Counted from the stretch's first letter, positions 8,320 through 17,298 are shown. The stretch: DNA of 64,000 nt from Flavobacterium taihuense (GCF_019351435.1 NZ_JAHWYN010000007.1:124001-188000), one strand, 5' to 3'. The notes: generated from the sequence alone by a model not told the origin. Numbers and translations are program-made.

Positions 8320-10479
8320 TTACAAATTCTTCAACTGATTGTCGTTTTTGTTCTTGCTGATGGTCCAAAAGAAACCAATAAAGAAAAATCGATCCGCTGC
8401 CGGTTTGATGGCACTTCTTCGGTATTCACCATTTGCATCGGGTTTAACTGCATAATTGTATCCGTATACATTATTTGCGCCTAAAACATTGGAAACCGAG
8501 AAATACAAAATCTTTTGGGTAGTTAGCAAATACGCCCAGTTGAAACTCAAATCGTTGTATGATTTTGTCTTGCCGTTCATGAACTTGGTTTCATTCGGAT
8601 TGTTATACGGCCTTCCTGTGCTGAATGAATTAGTAAACCCTATTTGAGATTTCCAGTCCGTTATCCAATATTTAGTTACTATCGACAAACTGTTGTCAGG
8701 AACAAAATTGGGAGTGACCTGGGTTGGATAATTTTTATACAAACGCTCCGTATCAATATAAGAATACGAAATCCAATATTCGAGATTCTTGATGGTTTTT
8801 CCATCTCTCCAAAACAAATCCAATCCTTTTGCATATCCCTTTCCATCATTGGTAAAAATTGAATTATAAGCAACTGTTGGGCTGTCAAATCGAACCAAAT
8901 TGCTATAATCTTTGTAATAGGCTTCGGCTCTAAGTGTGCGCCCTTCTTTGCTGTATTGATAATTCAAAATAAAATGAGAGGCCTTTTCACTTTCAAATTG
9001 ATTGTTTTTAGAAAACTTGATATATTCTACACTCGGCGTTTGAGAGAAATCACCATACGCAAAAGACAATTGACTGAATTTTGCCATTTTATAGGCAAAT
9101 GAAATTCTAGGAGATATAAAATTATCATTTGTCAAATCATTTGCGGAAGCGCGAACTCCAACTTTGGCGGCAAGCTTTTTAGAAAAGAAAATATCAGCTT
9201 CTGTGTATAAAGCTCCAATGGTATTTTGATAACCATAATCAAACGTATTTCCTGCATTGCGAGTGAAGTTTTCATCATACTTGGTTATAAAATAATCGGC
9301 ACCAAAAGACAATTTAAACCGATTGGAGAAGTTTTTTTTCAATTTCAACTTCATATTTACGGCATTTTCCGCATTTCCCAGATTATCCAAATCAATATCT
9401 GATTTCAGTTGATTATAGCCATAACTCAAACCTGCGGTAATATTCCAATTGGCTCCAAAAAAACCATTGTATGAAGAATTAAAGTATAAATTATCGTTTT
9501 TAGAATTGACTGTGATTTTGTCAATCGAGTTGATATTCTCCTGTTTAATTATAAATTGAGAAGCATCAAAAGCGGCGTACATCTTAAAAATTCCTCTTTC
9601 AAAATTGTATCGATACACCATTTCACCAGACAAAGCCTGCGGAGCGCTTTTCCACTCTACATCTTGGGGAACAAGTGCCTGATAAGGCGTTAAATTAATG
9701 TAAGAAGTATTGATGCTAAAAGAACTCTTTTTCCATTTTTGAGTATTTCCCAGACCTACACCTACGGTCATTACTGAGATTTCCGTTTTGCTTTGATCCG
9801 GTTCGTCTATTGTATTCAAAAGCAAAACACTCGACAAAGCATCGCCATATTCCGCAGAATATCCACCAGTAGAAAAGGAAATACCGCTGAAAAGGAATGG
9901 AGAAAATCGGCTGCGGGTTGGCAAATTATTAGGAGACGAACCATACGGCTGAGGCACTCGCATCCCGTCTACATATGTTTGGGTTTCATTAGCTTCGCCT
10001 CCGCGAACAAACAACCTTCCGTCCTCGCCTACTGTTTGTGTTCCTGGTAATGTTTGCAAAGCAGCCACAATATTTCCTGCCGAACCCGCTGTAGTTACGA
10101 TGTCCAAAGGTTTTAATACCGATACTCTAGCTTTACTCCCTGAATCCAAAGAACCCGCAGTGATTATAACAGCATCCAGTGTATTGACATTATCCCTAAG
10201 TTTAATAGTTTGATTTTTAAAATGCGCTACATCAATGACTATATTCGAAGTTTCATAAACCAAGGAACTTGCAACCAAATTTTGATTTCCGGTAGCGGTG
10301 GTGGCAAATGCAAAATCACCATTTTCAGAAGTGGAAGCACCATCATAACTGCCTTCAATGTAAACATTGGCACCTGCGATTGGAACTCCTTTTTCATTAA
10401 CAATTTTACCTGAAATAGTGGTTTGAGAAAAGAGTGTTAAACTAAATAAAGAGGCGAATAATAAAATAATGGTTTTCAT
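8320..10479 (-). CDS. TonB-dependent outer-membrane receptor with carboxypeptidase-regulatory-like domain
   Basis: This 719-residue protein starts with a signal peptide (MKTIILLFASLFSLTLFSQ). Next come a carboxypeptidase D regulatory-like beta-sandwich (TISGKIVNEKGVPIAGANVY, about 21-95) and a plug domain with VGEDGRLFVRGG and TYVDGMRVPQPYG. The rest is a 22-strand-type barrel ending in an aromatic residue-rich segment. TonB receptors import ligands such as siderophores, cobalamin or glycans. No SusD partner or glycoside hydrolase is adjacent, which argues against a polysaccharide locus. It heads a minus-strand run with DUF2141, a secreted TPR-like protein and a LytS/LytTR system. The ligand cannot be told from sequence. 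Confidence 0.92.
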   Translation of the reverse strand: MKTIILLFASLFSLTLFSQTTISGKIVNEKGVPIAGANVYIEGSYDGASTSENGDFAFATTATGNQNLVASSLVYETSNIVIDVAHFKNQTIKLRDNVNTLDAVIITAGSLDSGSKARVSVLKPLDIVTTAGSAGNIVAALQTLPGTQTVGEDGRLFVRGGEANETQTYVDGMRVPQPYGSSPNNLPTRSRFSPFLFSGISFSTGGYSAEYGDALSSVLLLNTIDEPDQSKTEISVMTVGVGLGNTQKWKKSSFSINTSYINLTPYQALVPQDVEWKSAPQALSGEMVYRYNFERGIFKMYAAFDASQFIIKQENINSIDKITVNSKNDNLYFNSSYNGFFGANWNITAGLSYGYNQLKSDIDLDNLGNAENAVNMKLKLKKNFSNRFKLSFGADYFITKYDENFTRNAGNTFDYGYQNTIGALYTEADIFFSKKLAAKVGVRASANDLTNDNFISPRISFAYKMAKFSQLSFAYGDFSQTPSVEYIKFSKNNQFESEKASHFILNYQYSKEGRTLRAEAYYKDYSNLVRFDSPTVAYNSIFTNDGKGYAKGLDLFWRDGKTIKNLEYWISYSYIDTERLYKNYPTQVTPNFVPDNSLSIVTKYWITDWKSQIGFTNSFSTGRPYNNPNETKFMNGKTKSYNDLSFNWAYLLTTQKILYFSVSNVLGANNVYGYNYAVKPDANGEYRRSAIKPAADRFFFIGFFWTISKNKNDNQLKNL

Positions 10480-10574
10480 GATGACGGTTTTGATGATTTT
10501 GATGAGACAAATGTCATTCAGAAAAAAAAGGAATTGAAATTGTTCTGACCGAATTGCGGAAAATTAGGGATGAG

Positions 10575-10605
10575 TTGTATGTTTCAAACTAAAAACTTAT
10601 GTTTG
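10575..10605 (+). promoter_or_regulatory. Promoter for the gene at 10628 (TTG, 20 nt, TATGTTTG)
   Basis: A -33 TTG at 10575-10577 and a perfect -7 TAnnTTTG at 10598-10605 are separated by 20 nt. The start codon follows about 22 nt downstream. This is a textbook Bacteroidota sigma-A promoter. Confidence 0.65.
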
Positions 10606-10627
10606 TCACATTAACATAATTTTTAAC

Positions 10628-11866
10628 ATGAAAAAACTTCAATACTTATTTTTTATCTTATTTACAATTCCTTCATTTGGACAAATCAATTACGATGCAG
10701 GATACATTATCAATAATAATGGAATTAAAGCAGAATGCCTTATCCGTAATGTGGCTTGGCAAAACAATCCTACAGAAATAGAATTTCGATTAAATGAAGA
10801 TGATAAGAAAACCAAAATAGCAAATATTGCAGATATTAAAGAATTTAGTATCGGGAATAGTTATAAATACAAGCGTTTTAACACTAAAATAGACAAATCA
10901 AACAGTGAAATAGCTACTTTAAGTAGTGAAAAAAATCCTATTTGGAAAGACGAAACCTTATTATTAAAAGTATTGGTTGAAGGAGAAGTTAATTTATACC
11001 AATATATTGGTAATGGTTATCAACGGTATTTTATAAGCACTGGTAATCATGAAAAAGCAGAACAGCTTATATACAAAGAATACTATGCTCAAAATAATGT
11101 TGTTACAGAAAACAATGCCTTTAAACAACAGCTTTTTACGACGCTTAAATCTGACAAATTCACAGCAGATGATTTTAAAGACTTGCCTTATGAAAAGCAA
11201 AAAATCATTGATCTAATTATAAAATACAACACCACCAAAAACAATCAAATTTCAAATTTTGCTCCCAAACAAAACCAAGCTAAAACAAACTTTAAACTTC
11301 AACTTGGAGTCAACTATTCTGATATTGAAATTATTAGCACTTCAGAGTTTGAAACGGGAGGAATTTATTCAGCAACTTTTCCAAAAAAACCTGTAGCAAT
11401 TATTGGTTTCGAAATAGAATATATATTACCTATTAATCAAAAAAAATGGTCTTTATTATTTAGCACTAGTTTTCAACACTATAAATCAGAAACTATGGCT
11501 TCCAATAATGCCCCAATTAGCATTGATTATAAAACTATTGACATACTATTTGGAGTACGGCACTATTTCTTTCTAAATAATCAATCTGCAATTTTTATCA
11601 ATGGGGGAATGATCTATGGAAGTCCATTTAATTCTTATTCGAAAAGAGAGCGCCAAAAATATTCATGGGAAGAGGGCACTGGAACAATTGAAATTAAGAA
11701 AGAAATTGAAGGTAATGCATACGCTTACATTGGACTTGGCTATAATTATCACAAATATAATGTAGAATTAAGATTCAATTCCGATCGTGAACTTTTTAAG
11801 TCAGATAGAAAACTTAAATCTAGTTACAGTTCATTTGGCATTTTATTTAGTTATAATTTTTTATAA
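10628..11866 (+). CDS. Outer-membrane beta-barrel protein, function unknown
   Basis: This 412-residue protein has a signal peptide (MKKLQYLFFILFTIPSFGQ). The N-terminal region (about 20-160) has the pattern GYIINNNGIKAECLIRNVAW...NPTEIEFR, seen in many uncharacterised Bacteroidota proteins. The C-terminal half (from about 220) has alternating amphipathic strands (FKLQLGVNYSDIEI, GVRHYFFLNNQSAIFINGG) ending in SFGILFSYNFL, as expected for an outer-membrane barrel with a terminal aromatic strand. It is transcribed from its own promoter, divergent from the TonB receptor. No ligand can be assigned. Confidence 0.78.
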   Translation: MKKLQYLFFILFTIPSFGQINYDAGYIINNNGIKAECLIRNVAWQNNPTEIEFRLNEDDKKTKIANIADIKEFSIGNSYKYKRFNTKIDKSNSEIATLSSEKNPIWKDETLLLKVLVEGEVNLYQYIGNGYQRYFISTGNHEKAEQLIYKEYYAQNNVVTENNAFKQQLFTTLKSDKFTADDFKDLPYEKQKIIDLIIKYNTTKNNQISNFAPKQNQAKTNFKLQLGVNYSDIEIISTSEFETGGIYSATFPKKPVAIIGFEIEYILPINQKKWSLLFSTSFQHYKSETMASNNAPISIDYKTIDILFGVRHYFFLNNQSAIFINGGMIYGSPFNSYSKRERQKYSWEEGTGTIEIKKEIEGNAYAYIGLGYNYHKYNVELRFNSDRELFKSDRKLKSSYSSFGILFSYNFL

Positions 11867-11955
11867 GCAATAGATATTATGTTCATTGTGCTCTTTGCGG
11901 TTAATTAAAAAGTGTTCAATAGAATTCGTAATTTTAGTATCTAAAACTTACCACC

Positions 11956-12408
11956 ATGAAAAAAGCTATTCTTACATTATTGCTTTTAGTTAATTTTAAT
12001 CTACTTTTCTCTCAAGAAACAAATTCCTCTTATGACGAAAAACTCGCCAAATCCCTAAATGCAGACGAACGTGGTATGAAGCAGTACGTGTTTTGCATTT
12101 TGAAAACAGGAAGCAACACCACCGCAACAGACGAAGAAAAAAACGAACTGTTCAAAGGACACATGGCTAACATCACCAAACTCGCTAAAGAAGGTAAACT
12201 AGTTTTGGCCGGACCTTTCATGAAAAATGACAGAAACTATAGAGGAATTTATATCTTTAATGTAAACACAGTCGAAGAAGCAAAAGCACTTGTTGTCACT
12301 GATCCTGCCGTAAAAGCCAATATTTTTGAAGTCGAATTGACTCCTTGGTATGGTACTGCGGCATTGCAGGAAACTTTGAAGATTCACGAAAAAATAACAA
12401 AAAAATAG
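11956..12408 (+). CDS. Secreted YciI-like (YCII-related domain) protein
   Basis: This 150-residue protein has a signal peptide (MKKAILTLLLLVNFNLLFSQ) followed by a YciI-type ferredoxin-like fold. It shows YVFCILKTGSN, HMANITKLAKEGKLVLAGPFM with the conserved active-site-like His and the GPF turn, and GIYIFNVNTVEEAKALV. YciI proteins are small dimeric enzymes or binding proteins with poorly defined substrates; most are cytoplasmic, so the export signal is notable but is seen in other Bacteroidota. No operon partner is apparent. A repeat array begins 87 bp downstream. Confidence 0.83.
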   Translation: MKKAILTLLLLVNFNLLFSQETNSSYDEKLAKSLNADERGMKQYVFCILKTGSNTTATDEEKNELFKGHMANITKLAKEGKLVLAGPFMKNDRNYRGIYIFNVNTVEEAKALVVTDPAVKANIFEVELTPWYGTAALQETLKIHEKITKK

Positions 12409-12865
12409 TTCCCGTTTTTTATTCAAAAAGGAGTTCGATTAATACCAAACAAAAACTTTTAGGGATATCCAAAAATAAATTACAAGACAAGCCATCCGAA
12501 GACTGGAAAAACCCCTCCGAAACAGACAATTACTCGTCAGAAGACTGTAATTGGGAGTCCGAAGCTTGCGTAAGACATTCAGAAGCCCGTATCAGGGTCT
12601 TTTTTTCTTCAAATTTGCTATTTTACTGAGCGGAGAACAAAAGTGGTTGAAATAAACAAAATTCACGATTTGTAAGTTTGTAACTATTACTTTCTATATT
12701 TAAAAAAGGTACAACTATAAATTTTTCAGACCAAGCTAACCAAATTCGGGTAGATTGAAGTAATTTTATCAGACCTAGTAAATGAGTTATAGGCTATGTT
12801 AAACGACTGCTAAGTATGACGAAAAATAACAACTAGAAAAATTAATTTAAACAAATATTTATATC
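12409..12865. other. Gene-free interval with repeat array
   Basis: This 457-bp interval has no convincing gene. The first third holds the 21-nt periodic array at 12495-12599, which ends in a T-run. The remainder is AT-rich spacer. A weak candidate promoter for the downstream gene (TTTG at 12669-12672 and TATATTTA at 12695-12702, an imperfect -7) is the only other signal. Confidence 0.6.
12495..12599 (+). repeat. Five tandem 21-nt degenerate repeats, consensus TCMGAAGMYTG plus 10 variable nt
   Basis: Units begin at exactly 12495, 12516, 12537, 12558 and 12579. Each opens with TCCGAA or TCAGAA, most continuing GACTG or GCTTG, and then has about 10 unrelated bases. The last unit contains CCCGTATCAGGG and is followed by a run of seven T, so it may work as a terminator for the YciI gene. 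The period is a multiple of three, but no credible gene covers the array. The spacing is far too short for CRISPR. Confidence 0.8.
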
Positions 12866-13324
12866 ATGAAAAAGTTACAATTCAAAGTAAGCATCAGTGC
12901 ATCTGTGACCACGATTTATGATTTTATGCTTGGCATCAACAGTAAATCAACTTATGAGCAATGGACTTCTTTGTTTAACCCGACATCGACCTATGAAGGA
13001 GGTTGGGACAAGGGAAATAAAATTCTATTTATTGGAGTAGATGAGAAAGGAGAAAAGGGAGGTATGGTTTCCAAGATAGCTGAAAACATTCCCAACCGAT
13101 TTGTTTCGATTCAACATTATGGCCTTTTTAAAGCTGACCAGGAAATTACAGAAGGACCAGAAGTGGAAAAATGGGCAAACGGATTTGAAAACTATACCTT
13201 CGAAGAAAACAATGGAACTATAACCGTTACTGTTGACTTAGATACTTCTGAAGATTTTTTAGATTATATGAACCAGACCTACCCAAAAGCACTCGATAAG
13301 TTGAAAGAACTTTGTGAAAAATAA
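12866..13324 (+). CDS. SRPBCC/START-like (AHSA1-type) domain protein
   Basis: This 152-residue cytoplasmic protein has a Bet v1-like fold. It shows an N-terminal strand LQFKVSISASVTTIYDFML, YEQWTSLFNPTSTYEGGWDKGNKILFIG, and a C-terminal helix FLDYMNQTYPKALDKLKELCEK, which is the usual arrangement for SRPBCC proteins that bind hydrophobic ligands or act as Hsp90 activator homologues. It starts at ATG 12866. The downstream small gene is on the same strand, 84 bp away. The ligand is unknown. Confidence 0.85.
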   Translation: MKKLQFKVSISASVTTIYDFMLGINSKSTYEQWTSLFNPTSTYEGGWDKGNKILFIGVDEKGEKGGMVSKIAENIPNRFVSIQHYGLFKADQEITEGPEVEKWANGFENYTFEENNGTITVTVDLDTSEDFLDYMNQTYPKALDKLKELCEK

Positions 13325-13408
13325 CGATTTCAAGAAGTACCTTTACTCAAAAAATAAATAATCGAACTCACCTATAAAAGTCTTCAATAATTCTAAAAAA
13401 CTAAAAAA

Positions 13409-13667
13409 ATGCCACATCTTTTAGCCACACTTCGAAATGTTCCTTTTGAAACCATAAAAGGAGTTTTAGAAAATGACAGAGCCTTTCATGCTTCCGAAGA
13501 AATGTATCTAGAGCATATTTGGCAAAATGTAGATGATGAAAATGAAGTGCTGTTTCTTTAGAATAAATACAATAGAAAAAACAAAAAAACTAATTGAGAA
13601 GTTACATAGCAAAGCATTGGAACAAGACCCGAGTGCAAATTTACCAACGATGATCTACTTGCAATGA
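13409..13667 (+). pseudogene. Small protein gene split by a +1 frame change at CTT TAG
   Basis: ATG 13409 opens a frame of 50 codons ending at TAG 13559-13561 (MPHLLATLRNV ... ENEVLFL). Immediately after, the +1 frame continues without interruption from TTT AGA at 13557 to TGA 13665-13667 (FRINTIEKTKKLIEKLHSKA ... LPTMIYLQ). Joined, the two give a compact protein of about 85 residues, with charge and helix patterns that continue smoothly across the junction. The junction CTT TAG A has the same geometry as the slip site of bacterial release-factor-2 mRNA (CUU to UUU at a stop). It could therefore be a recent inactivation, a sequencing error or programmed frameshifting. The function is unknown. 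The stop codon overlaps an ATG at 13664. Confidence 0.65.
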
Positions 13668-13720
13668 TTCATTTAATTAATATTGTTGTTTTCAAATGGA
13701 TAAAAATTCCGAAAAATGCT

Positions 13721-14698
13721 ATGCTTTTTTGGATAAAAGAAAACAAAAAATATTATACGATTTACTTGCTCTTTTTTTCTTTATTGTCATTTTCTCAAAG
13801 AATTGACAATACAGCATCTTTCAGGGACATGAATAACAATCATTATTTTCGTTATAATTACGACAACGACTTTTTCGCAAATACCGATTATTACTATACT
13901 CAAGGACATAATTTTGAATTGGTAAGTCCAAGACTGTTTAAAAATCCAATAAATAAAATATTTGTAAAATTAAAAAACAGCAAACAAAAATACGGCCTCC
14001 TATTTGAACAAATAGGCTTTACACCAACAAGTCTAAAATCCGATGAAATTCTTTATGATGACCGACCTTTTGCGGCGGCGGCGATGCTTAAATCATTTTT
14101 AATTTCGACTGATACCATTCATAAATCTATATTTTCTTCTACTCTAAGTTTCGGAATTATCGGTCCTTTTACTTCTGGTAAAGAAATTCAAACTATGATT
14201 CACAAATATATTGGCGCAGAAATCCCGTTAGGATGGCAATATCAAATCGAGAATGACGCGATCCTTAATTACGAAATTTCATATGAAAAACAATTATATC
14301 GGCTAAACAATTTATTTGCGTTACATGCCAATGCAAAACTTCGATTGGGAACAATGAACACAAATATGTCTGGCGGAGTGACAACAACTTTTGGAAAAAC
14401 AAACTCTCCTTTTATTTCAATAGAAAACAAAAACAATTTCCAAATATATGGCTATTGGCAAGGTCTAATTACCGCTATCGGATATGATGCCAGTTTACAG
14501 GGAGGCCTATTTAACCCAAATAGCCTTTATGTAATTACTGATTCGAATATCGAAAGAGTTACTTTTCAAAAAAATTTCGGAATCGTTTTGCGTTCCAAAA
14601 CATTTTATCTGGAATATTATCGATCCTGGCTTTCAAAAGAATTTGAGACAGGAAGAACACATAGTTGGGGCGGTTTTAGAATTGGATTTACATTATAA
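13721..14698 (+). CDS. Lipid A deacylase LpxR-like outer-membrane protein (DUF2219 family)
   Basis: This protein has about 325 residues. Its conserved core YNYDNDFFANTDYYYTQGH matches the LpxR signature of an acidic/Asn pair followed by Asp and YTxG, and later segments resemble LpxR (DDRPFAAA, LGWQYQIENDAI, GGVTTTFGKTN, WGGFRIGFTL). LpxR removes the 3'-acyloxyacyl chain of lipid A in the outer membrane with Ca2+. An upstream in-frame ATG at 13664 would add 19 residues and overlap the preceding small gene. The ATG at 13721 gives a cleaner signal peptide (KKYYTIYLLFFSLLSFSQ), so it is preferred. Confidence 0.8.
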   Translation: MLFWIKENKKYYTIYLLFFSLLSFSQRIDNTASFRDMNNNHYFRYNYDNDFFANTDYYYTQGHNFELVSPRLFKNPINKIFVKLKNSKQKYGLLFEQIGFTPTSLKSDEILYDDRPFAAAAMLKSFLISTDTIHKSIFSSTLSFGIIGPFTSGKEIQTMIHKYIGAEIPLGWQYQIENDAILNYEISYEKQLYRLNNLFALHANAKLRLGTMNTNMSGGVTTTFGKTNSPFISIENKNNFQIYGYWQGLITAIGYDASLQGGLFNPNSLYVITDSNIERVTFQKNFGIVLRSKTFYLEYYRSWLSKEFETGRTHSWGGFRIGFTL

Positions 14699-14850
14699 TT
14701 TAAAAAACTGAAAATTTGAATATTAATTTACCTTTGACTTTTAAATAAAAAAACTCATTTTTTTTAGAGTTGATGCTTTTTCAAATATAAAAAAGCAAAT
14801 TCTTATACCGTGATTCTAAATACCAATTTGTCAACAACACTATACTTGTC

Positions 14851-15240
14851 ATGATTACATTAAACAAAGTACACCATATTGCCATTATTTGCGCAGATTA
14901 TTCAAAATCAAAACATTTTTATATTGATACTTTAGGATTGACCATCATCCAAGAAATCTATCGCAAGAACCGAGATTCCTACAAACTGGATTTGGCACTC
15001 AACGGAAACTTTATCATAGAGTTATTCTCCTTTCCGAATCCTCCAAAACGAATTTCCAGGCCAGAAGCCGCAGGATTACGGCATTTGGCATTTGAAGTAA
15101 ATGATATTCAGGAAACCAGAAACCATATTCTGGAACAAGGTTATGAAACTGAGGAAATACGAATTGATGAATTTACTCAAAAGAGATTTTTCTTCACTGC
15201 CGACCCAGACAACACTCCAGTCGAATTTTACGAGAAATAA
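14851..15240 (+). CDS. VOC-family glyoxalase I-like metalloprotein (SMU1112c/YaeR type)
   Basis: This 129-residue single-domain vicinal oxygen chelate protein has the expected metal ligands: His in KVHHIAIICADY, Glu in FIIELFSFPNPP, His in AGLRHLAFEVND and Glu in the C-terminal PDNTPVEFYE. The pattern PPKRISRPEAAGLRHLAFEV is characteristic of the YaeR/SMU1112c subfamily. Its physiological substrate is not firmly known, although a role in removing reactive aldehydes is commonly suggested. It is a monocistronic-looking cytoplasmic protein starting at ATG 14851. Confidence 0.88.
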   Translation: MITLNKVHHIAIICADYSKSKHFYIDTLGLTIIQEIYRKNRDSYKLDLALNGNFIIELFSFPNPPKRISRPEAAGLRHLAFEVNDIQETRNHILEQGYETEEIRIDEFTQKRFFFTADPDNTPVEFYEK

Positions 15241-15410
15241 CATTTAAGCACTACATTTTCTTAAAGAAATCACAAAACAATGTTATTAAACTAAGGTTCT
15301 ATTACAATTCCAATTTTGTTTCTTTAGCTTTGTATTCCTTAAAAAACGAATTGCTTTTTTATATATTATAAAGAGTTCGTTTTTCTACCTGAACGGTTTA
15401 AACAAAGAAA

Positions 15411-16682
15411 ATGATTCAAAAAACACGAGATTTTCAATTCCTAAAATTCCAAAAGCTAGTTATCGTTTCAATCTTGATCGGTTTTCTTTCAGCATTTTTA
15501 GGAGTTGCTTTAAAAAAACTAACTGAATATTACGAAGAAATCTTTTCCCACCAAGCCGCAGTAAACCCTATTTATTATATTTTATTTCCAATTTTTGGAT
15601 TGTCAGTTATTTATTTTCTAAGAGAATTTATTTTCAAGAAAAAAGAAAACAAAGGCATCAAGGAAATCTTTGAAAGCACCAATTCCAAATCACAAAATTT
15701 ACCCAACTACAAAATTTCGTCCCATTTTATCAACGGATTATTGACCGTGATTTTTGGAGGTTCCACAGGCATTGAAGTTTCGACTGTTGTTGCTTCTGCC
15801 ACGATTGGTTCTGTAGCACAGCGAAAACAAAACATTTTCAAAGAGTATAAAACAGAATTAATCTGTGCTGGAGTTGCTGCAGGAATTACAGCTTTATTCA
15901 GTAGCCCAATTGCGGGGATTCTTTTTACATTAGAAGTCATCTCCAGAAAAGTGACCCGAGCATTCTTAGTTACTAATTTGATCGCCGTCTTTACTGCATT
16001 TGGACTTATTTTTGTTTTACAAGAAAAGCCATTGTTCTCGGTAGTTATTACAACTTGGCATCTCAAAGCAATTCCATATTTTATCCTTTTAGGTGTTTTA
16101 GCGGGATTCGCTTCTGTCTATTTAACTCGATGTGTATTGTTTTTCAAAGATCAGTTTTCGAAAATAAAAACACACTATTTTAAAATCGTTATAGGTTCGA
16201 GTATTTTAAGCATTTCATTGCTTTTATTCCCACAACTTTATGGTGAAGGATATCACGCTATCAAAGAACTAATTGTAAATCCAAACGAAACCCAATTAAC
16301 ATTGTCAGTAATTTTGACATTTATTGGAATTTTAATTTTGAAACCAATCGTAACTTCAGCAACCCTAGTTTCTGGAGGCGATGGAGGTGTTTTTGCACCA
16401 AGTCTTTTTATTGGCGCTTTTCTGGGATTATTGGTTGCCTTGGTATTAAATACTTATTTTTCGGTCAATGTCATTCCTGTAAATTTCATAATTATAGGAA
16501 TGGCAGCAGTATTGAGTGCTAGTATTCACGCTCCTTTTACTTCCATTTTTCTGGTTTGTGGATTAACGAATGATTACACCCTATTCTTCCCCATTTTGGT
16601 AGTTTGCCTGATTTCAAAATACACTGCAAAAATGATTTATCCTTTTACAGTTTATACGTACTCACCTAGTTTAGCAAAATAA
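15411..16682 (+). CDS. ClC-family chloride channel or H+/Cl- antiporter
   Basis: This 423-residue protein has about ten or more hydrophobic helices. The second selectivity block GGDGGVFAPSLFIGAFLG matches the ClC consensus GGxFxPxLxxGA. The first block reads GGSTGIEVSTVVASATIGS. Aligned to GREGP of E. coli ClC, the gating glutamate is kept (E122) but the following Gly-Pro are Val-Ser. There are no C-terminal CBS domains. It is followed after 10 bp by an HPP-family membrane protein, and the two look co-transcribed. Whether it is a channel or an antiporter cannot be decided from sequence. Confidence 0.88.
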   Translation: MIQKTRDFQFLKFQKLVIVSILIGFLSAFLGVALKKLTEYYEEIFSHQAAVNPIYYILFPIFGLSVIYFLREFIFKKKENKGIKEIFESTNSKSQNLPNYKISSHFINGLLTVIFGGSTGIEVSTVVASATIGSVAQRKQNIFKEYKTELICAGVAAGITALFSSPIAGILFTLEVISRKVTRAFLVTNLIAVFTAFGLIFVLQEKPLFSVVITTWHLKAIPYFILLGVLAGFASVYLTRCVLFFKDQFSKIKTHYFKIVIGSSILSISLLLFPQLYGEGYHAIKELIVNPNETQLTLSVILTFIGILILKPIVTSATLVSGGDGGVFAPSLFIGAFLGLLVALVLNTYFSVNVIPVNFIIIGMAAVLSASIHAPFTSIFLVCGLTNDYTLFFPILVVCLISKYTAKMIYPFTVYTYSPSLAK

Positions 16683-16692
16683 TATTTTTCCT

Positions 16693-17298
16693 ATGCCTGT
16701 TCAAAAAATAAAGCGAACCTATCGCAAAACGAAATACATCCTTTACAAAGAAACTTTAGTTGATTATAAAGAGCAATTTTGGTCATTTTTAGGCTCATTT
16801 GTCGGCATCGGAATCTTGGCATATATTCAATCCATACATTTTAAGGGAAATGATGCCGTGTACTTAATTGGTTCTTTTGGAGCATCGAGTGTATTGGTTT
16901 ATGGCATTATTCAAAGTCCATTTTCACAGCCTCGAAATCTCGTTGGAGGACACTTAATTTCGGCCTTAATAGGTGTTACCGTTCATAAATTTGCACCCGA
17001 CATCATTTGGATTGCCGCTCCTCTAGCCGTTTCATCTGCCATAATTATGATGCAAATCACCAAAACCCTGCATCCACCGGGAGGAGCAACCGCATTAATC
17101 GCCATCATCGGCTCCGACAAAATAAAAGCCTTAGGATATATGTATGTGCTTTCGCCCGTTTTAATAGGCACATTGGTTTTGCTTATCACGGCTTTGATTT
17201 TTAACAACATGACTCCAAGCCGAACGTACCCGAGCAACAGCACCTACCACAAACACTACCATAAATTAAAAAAACGCTTAAGCAAAAGACAAAATTAA
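16693..17298 (+). CDS. HPP-family integral membrane protein
   Basis: This 201-residue protein has four to five hydrophobic helices and the family-defining HPPGGATAL motif in TLHPPGGATALIAIIG. The N-terminal GSFGASSVLVYG and QPRNLVGGHLISALIGV segments are also typical. Members include plastid and cyanobacterial nitrite transporters, but most bacterial members are uncharacterised. The gene lies 10 bp downstream of the ClC gene, which suggests a shared role in anion or ion homeostasis (inference). The tail is strongly basic (HKHYHKLKKRLSKRQ). Confidence 0.88.
   Translation: MPVQKIKRTYRKTKYILYKETLVDYKEQFWSFLGSFVGIGILAYIQSIHFKGNDAVYLIGSFGASSVLVYGIIQSPFSQPRNLVGGHLISALIGVTVHKFAPDIIWIAAPLAVSSAIIMMQITKTLHPPGGATALIAIIGSDKIKALGYMYVLSPVLIGTLVLLITALIFNNMTPSRTYPSNSTYHKHYHKLKKRLSKRQN

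Noticed and set aside
12495..12599. CRISPR array
   Set aside because: Repeat unit of 21 nt total with only about 11 conserved bases and no cas genes; far too short for repeat-spacer units.
12345..12629. An open frame of 94 codons over the 21-nt array
   Set aside because: It begins inside the YciI gene in another frame, and its heptad periodicity simply reflects the 21-nt repeat; composition is not protein-like.
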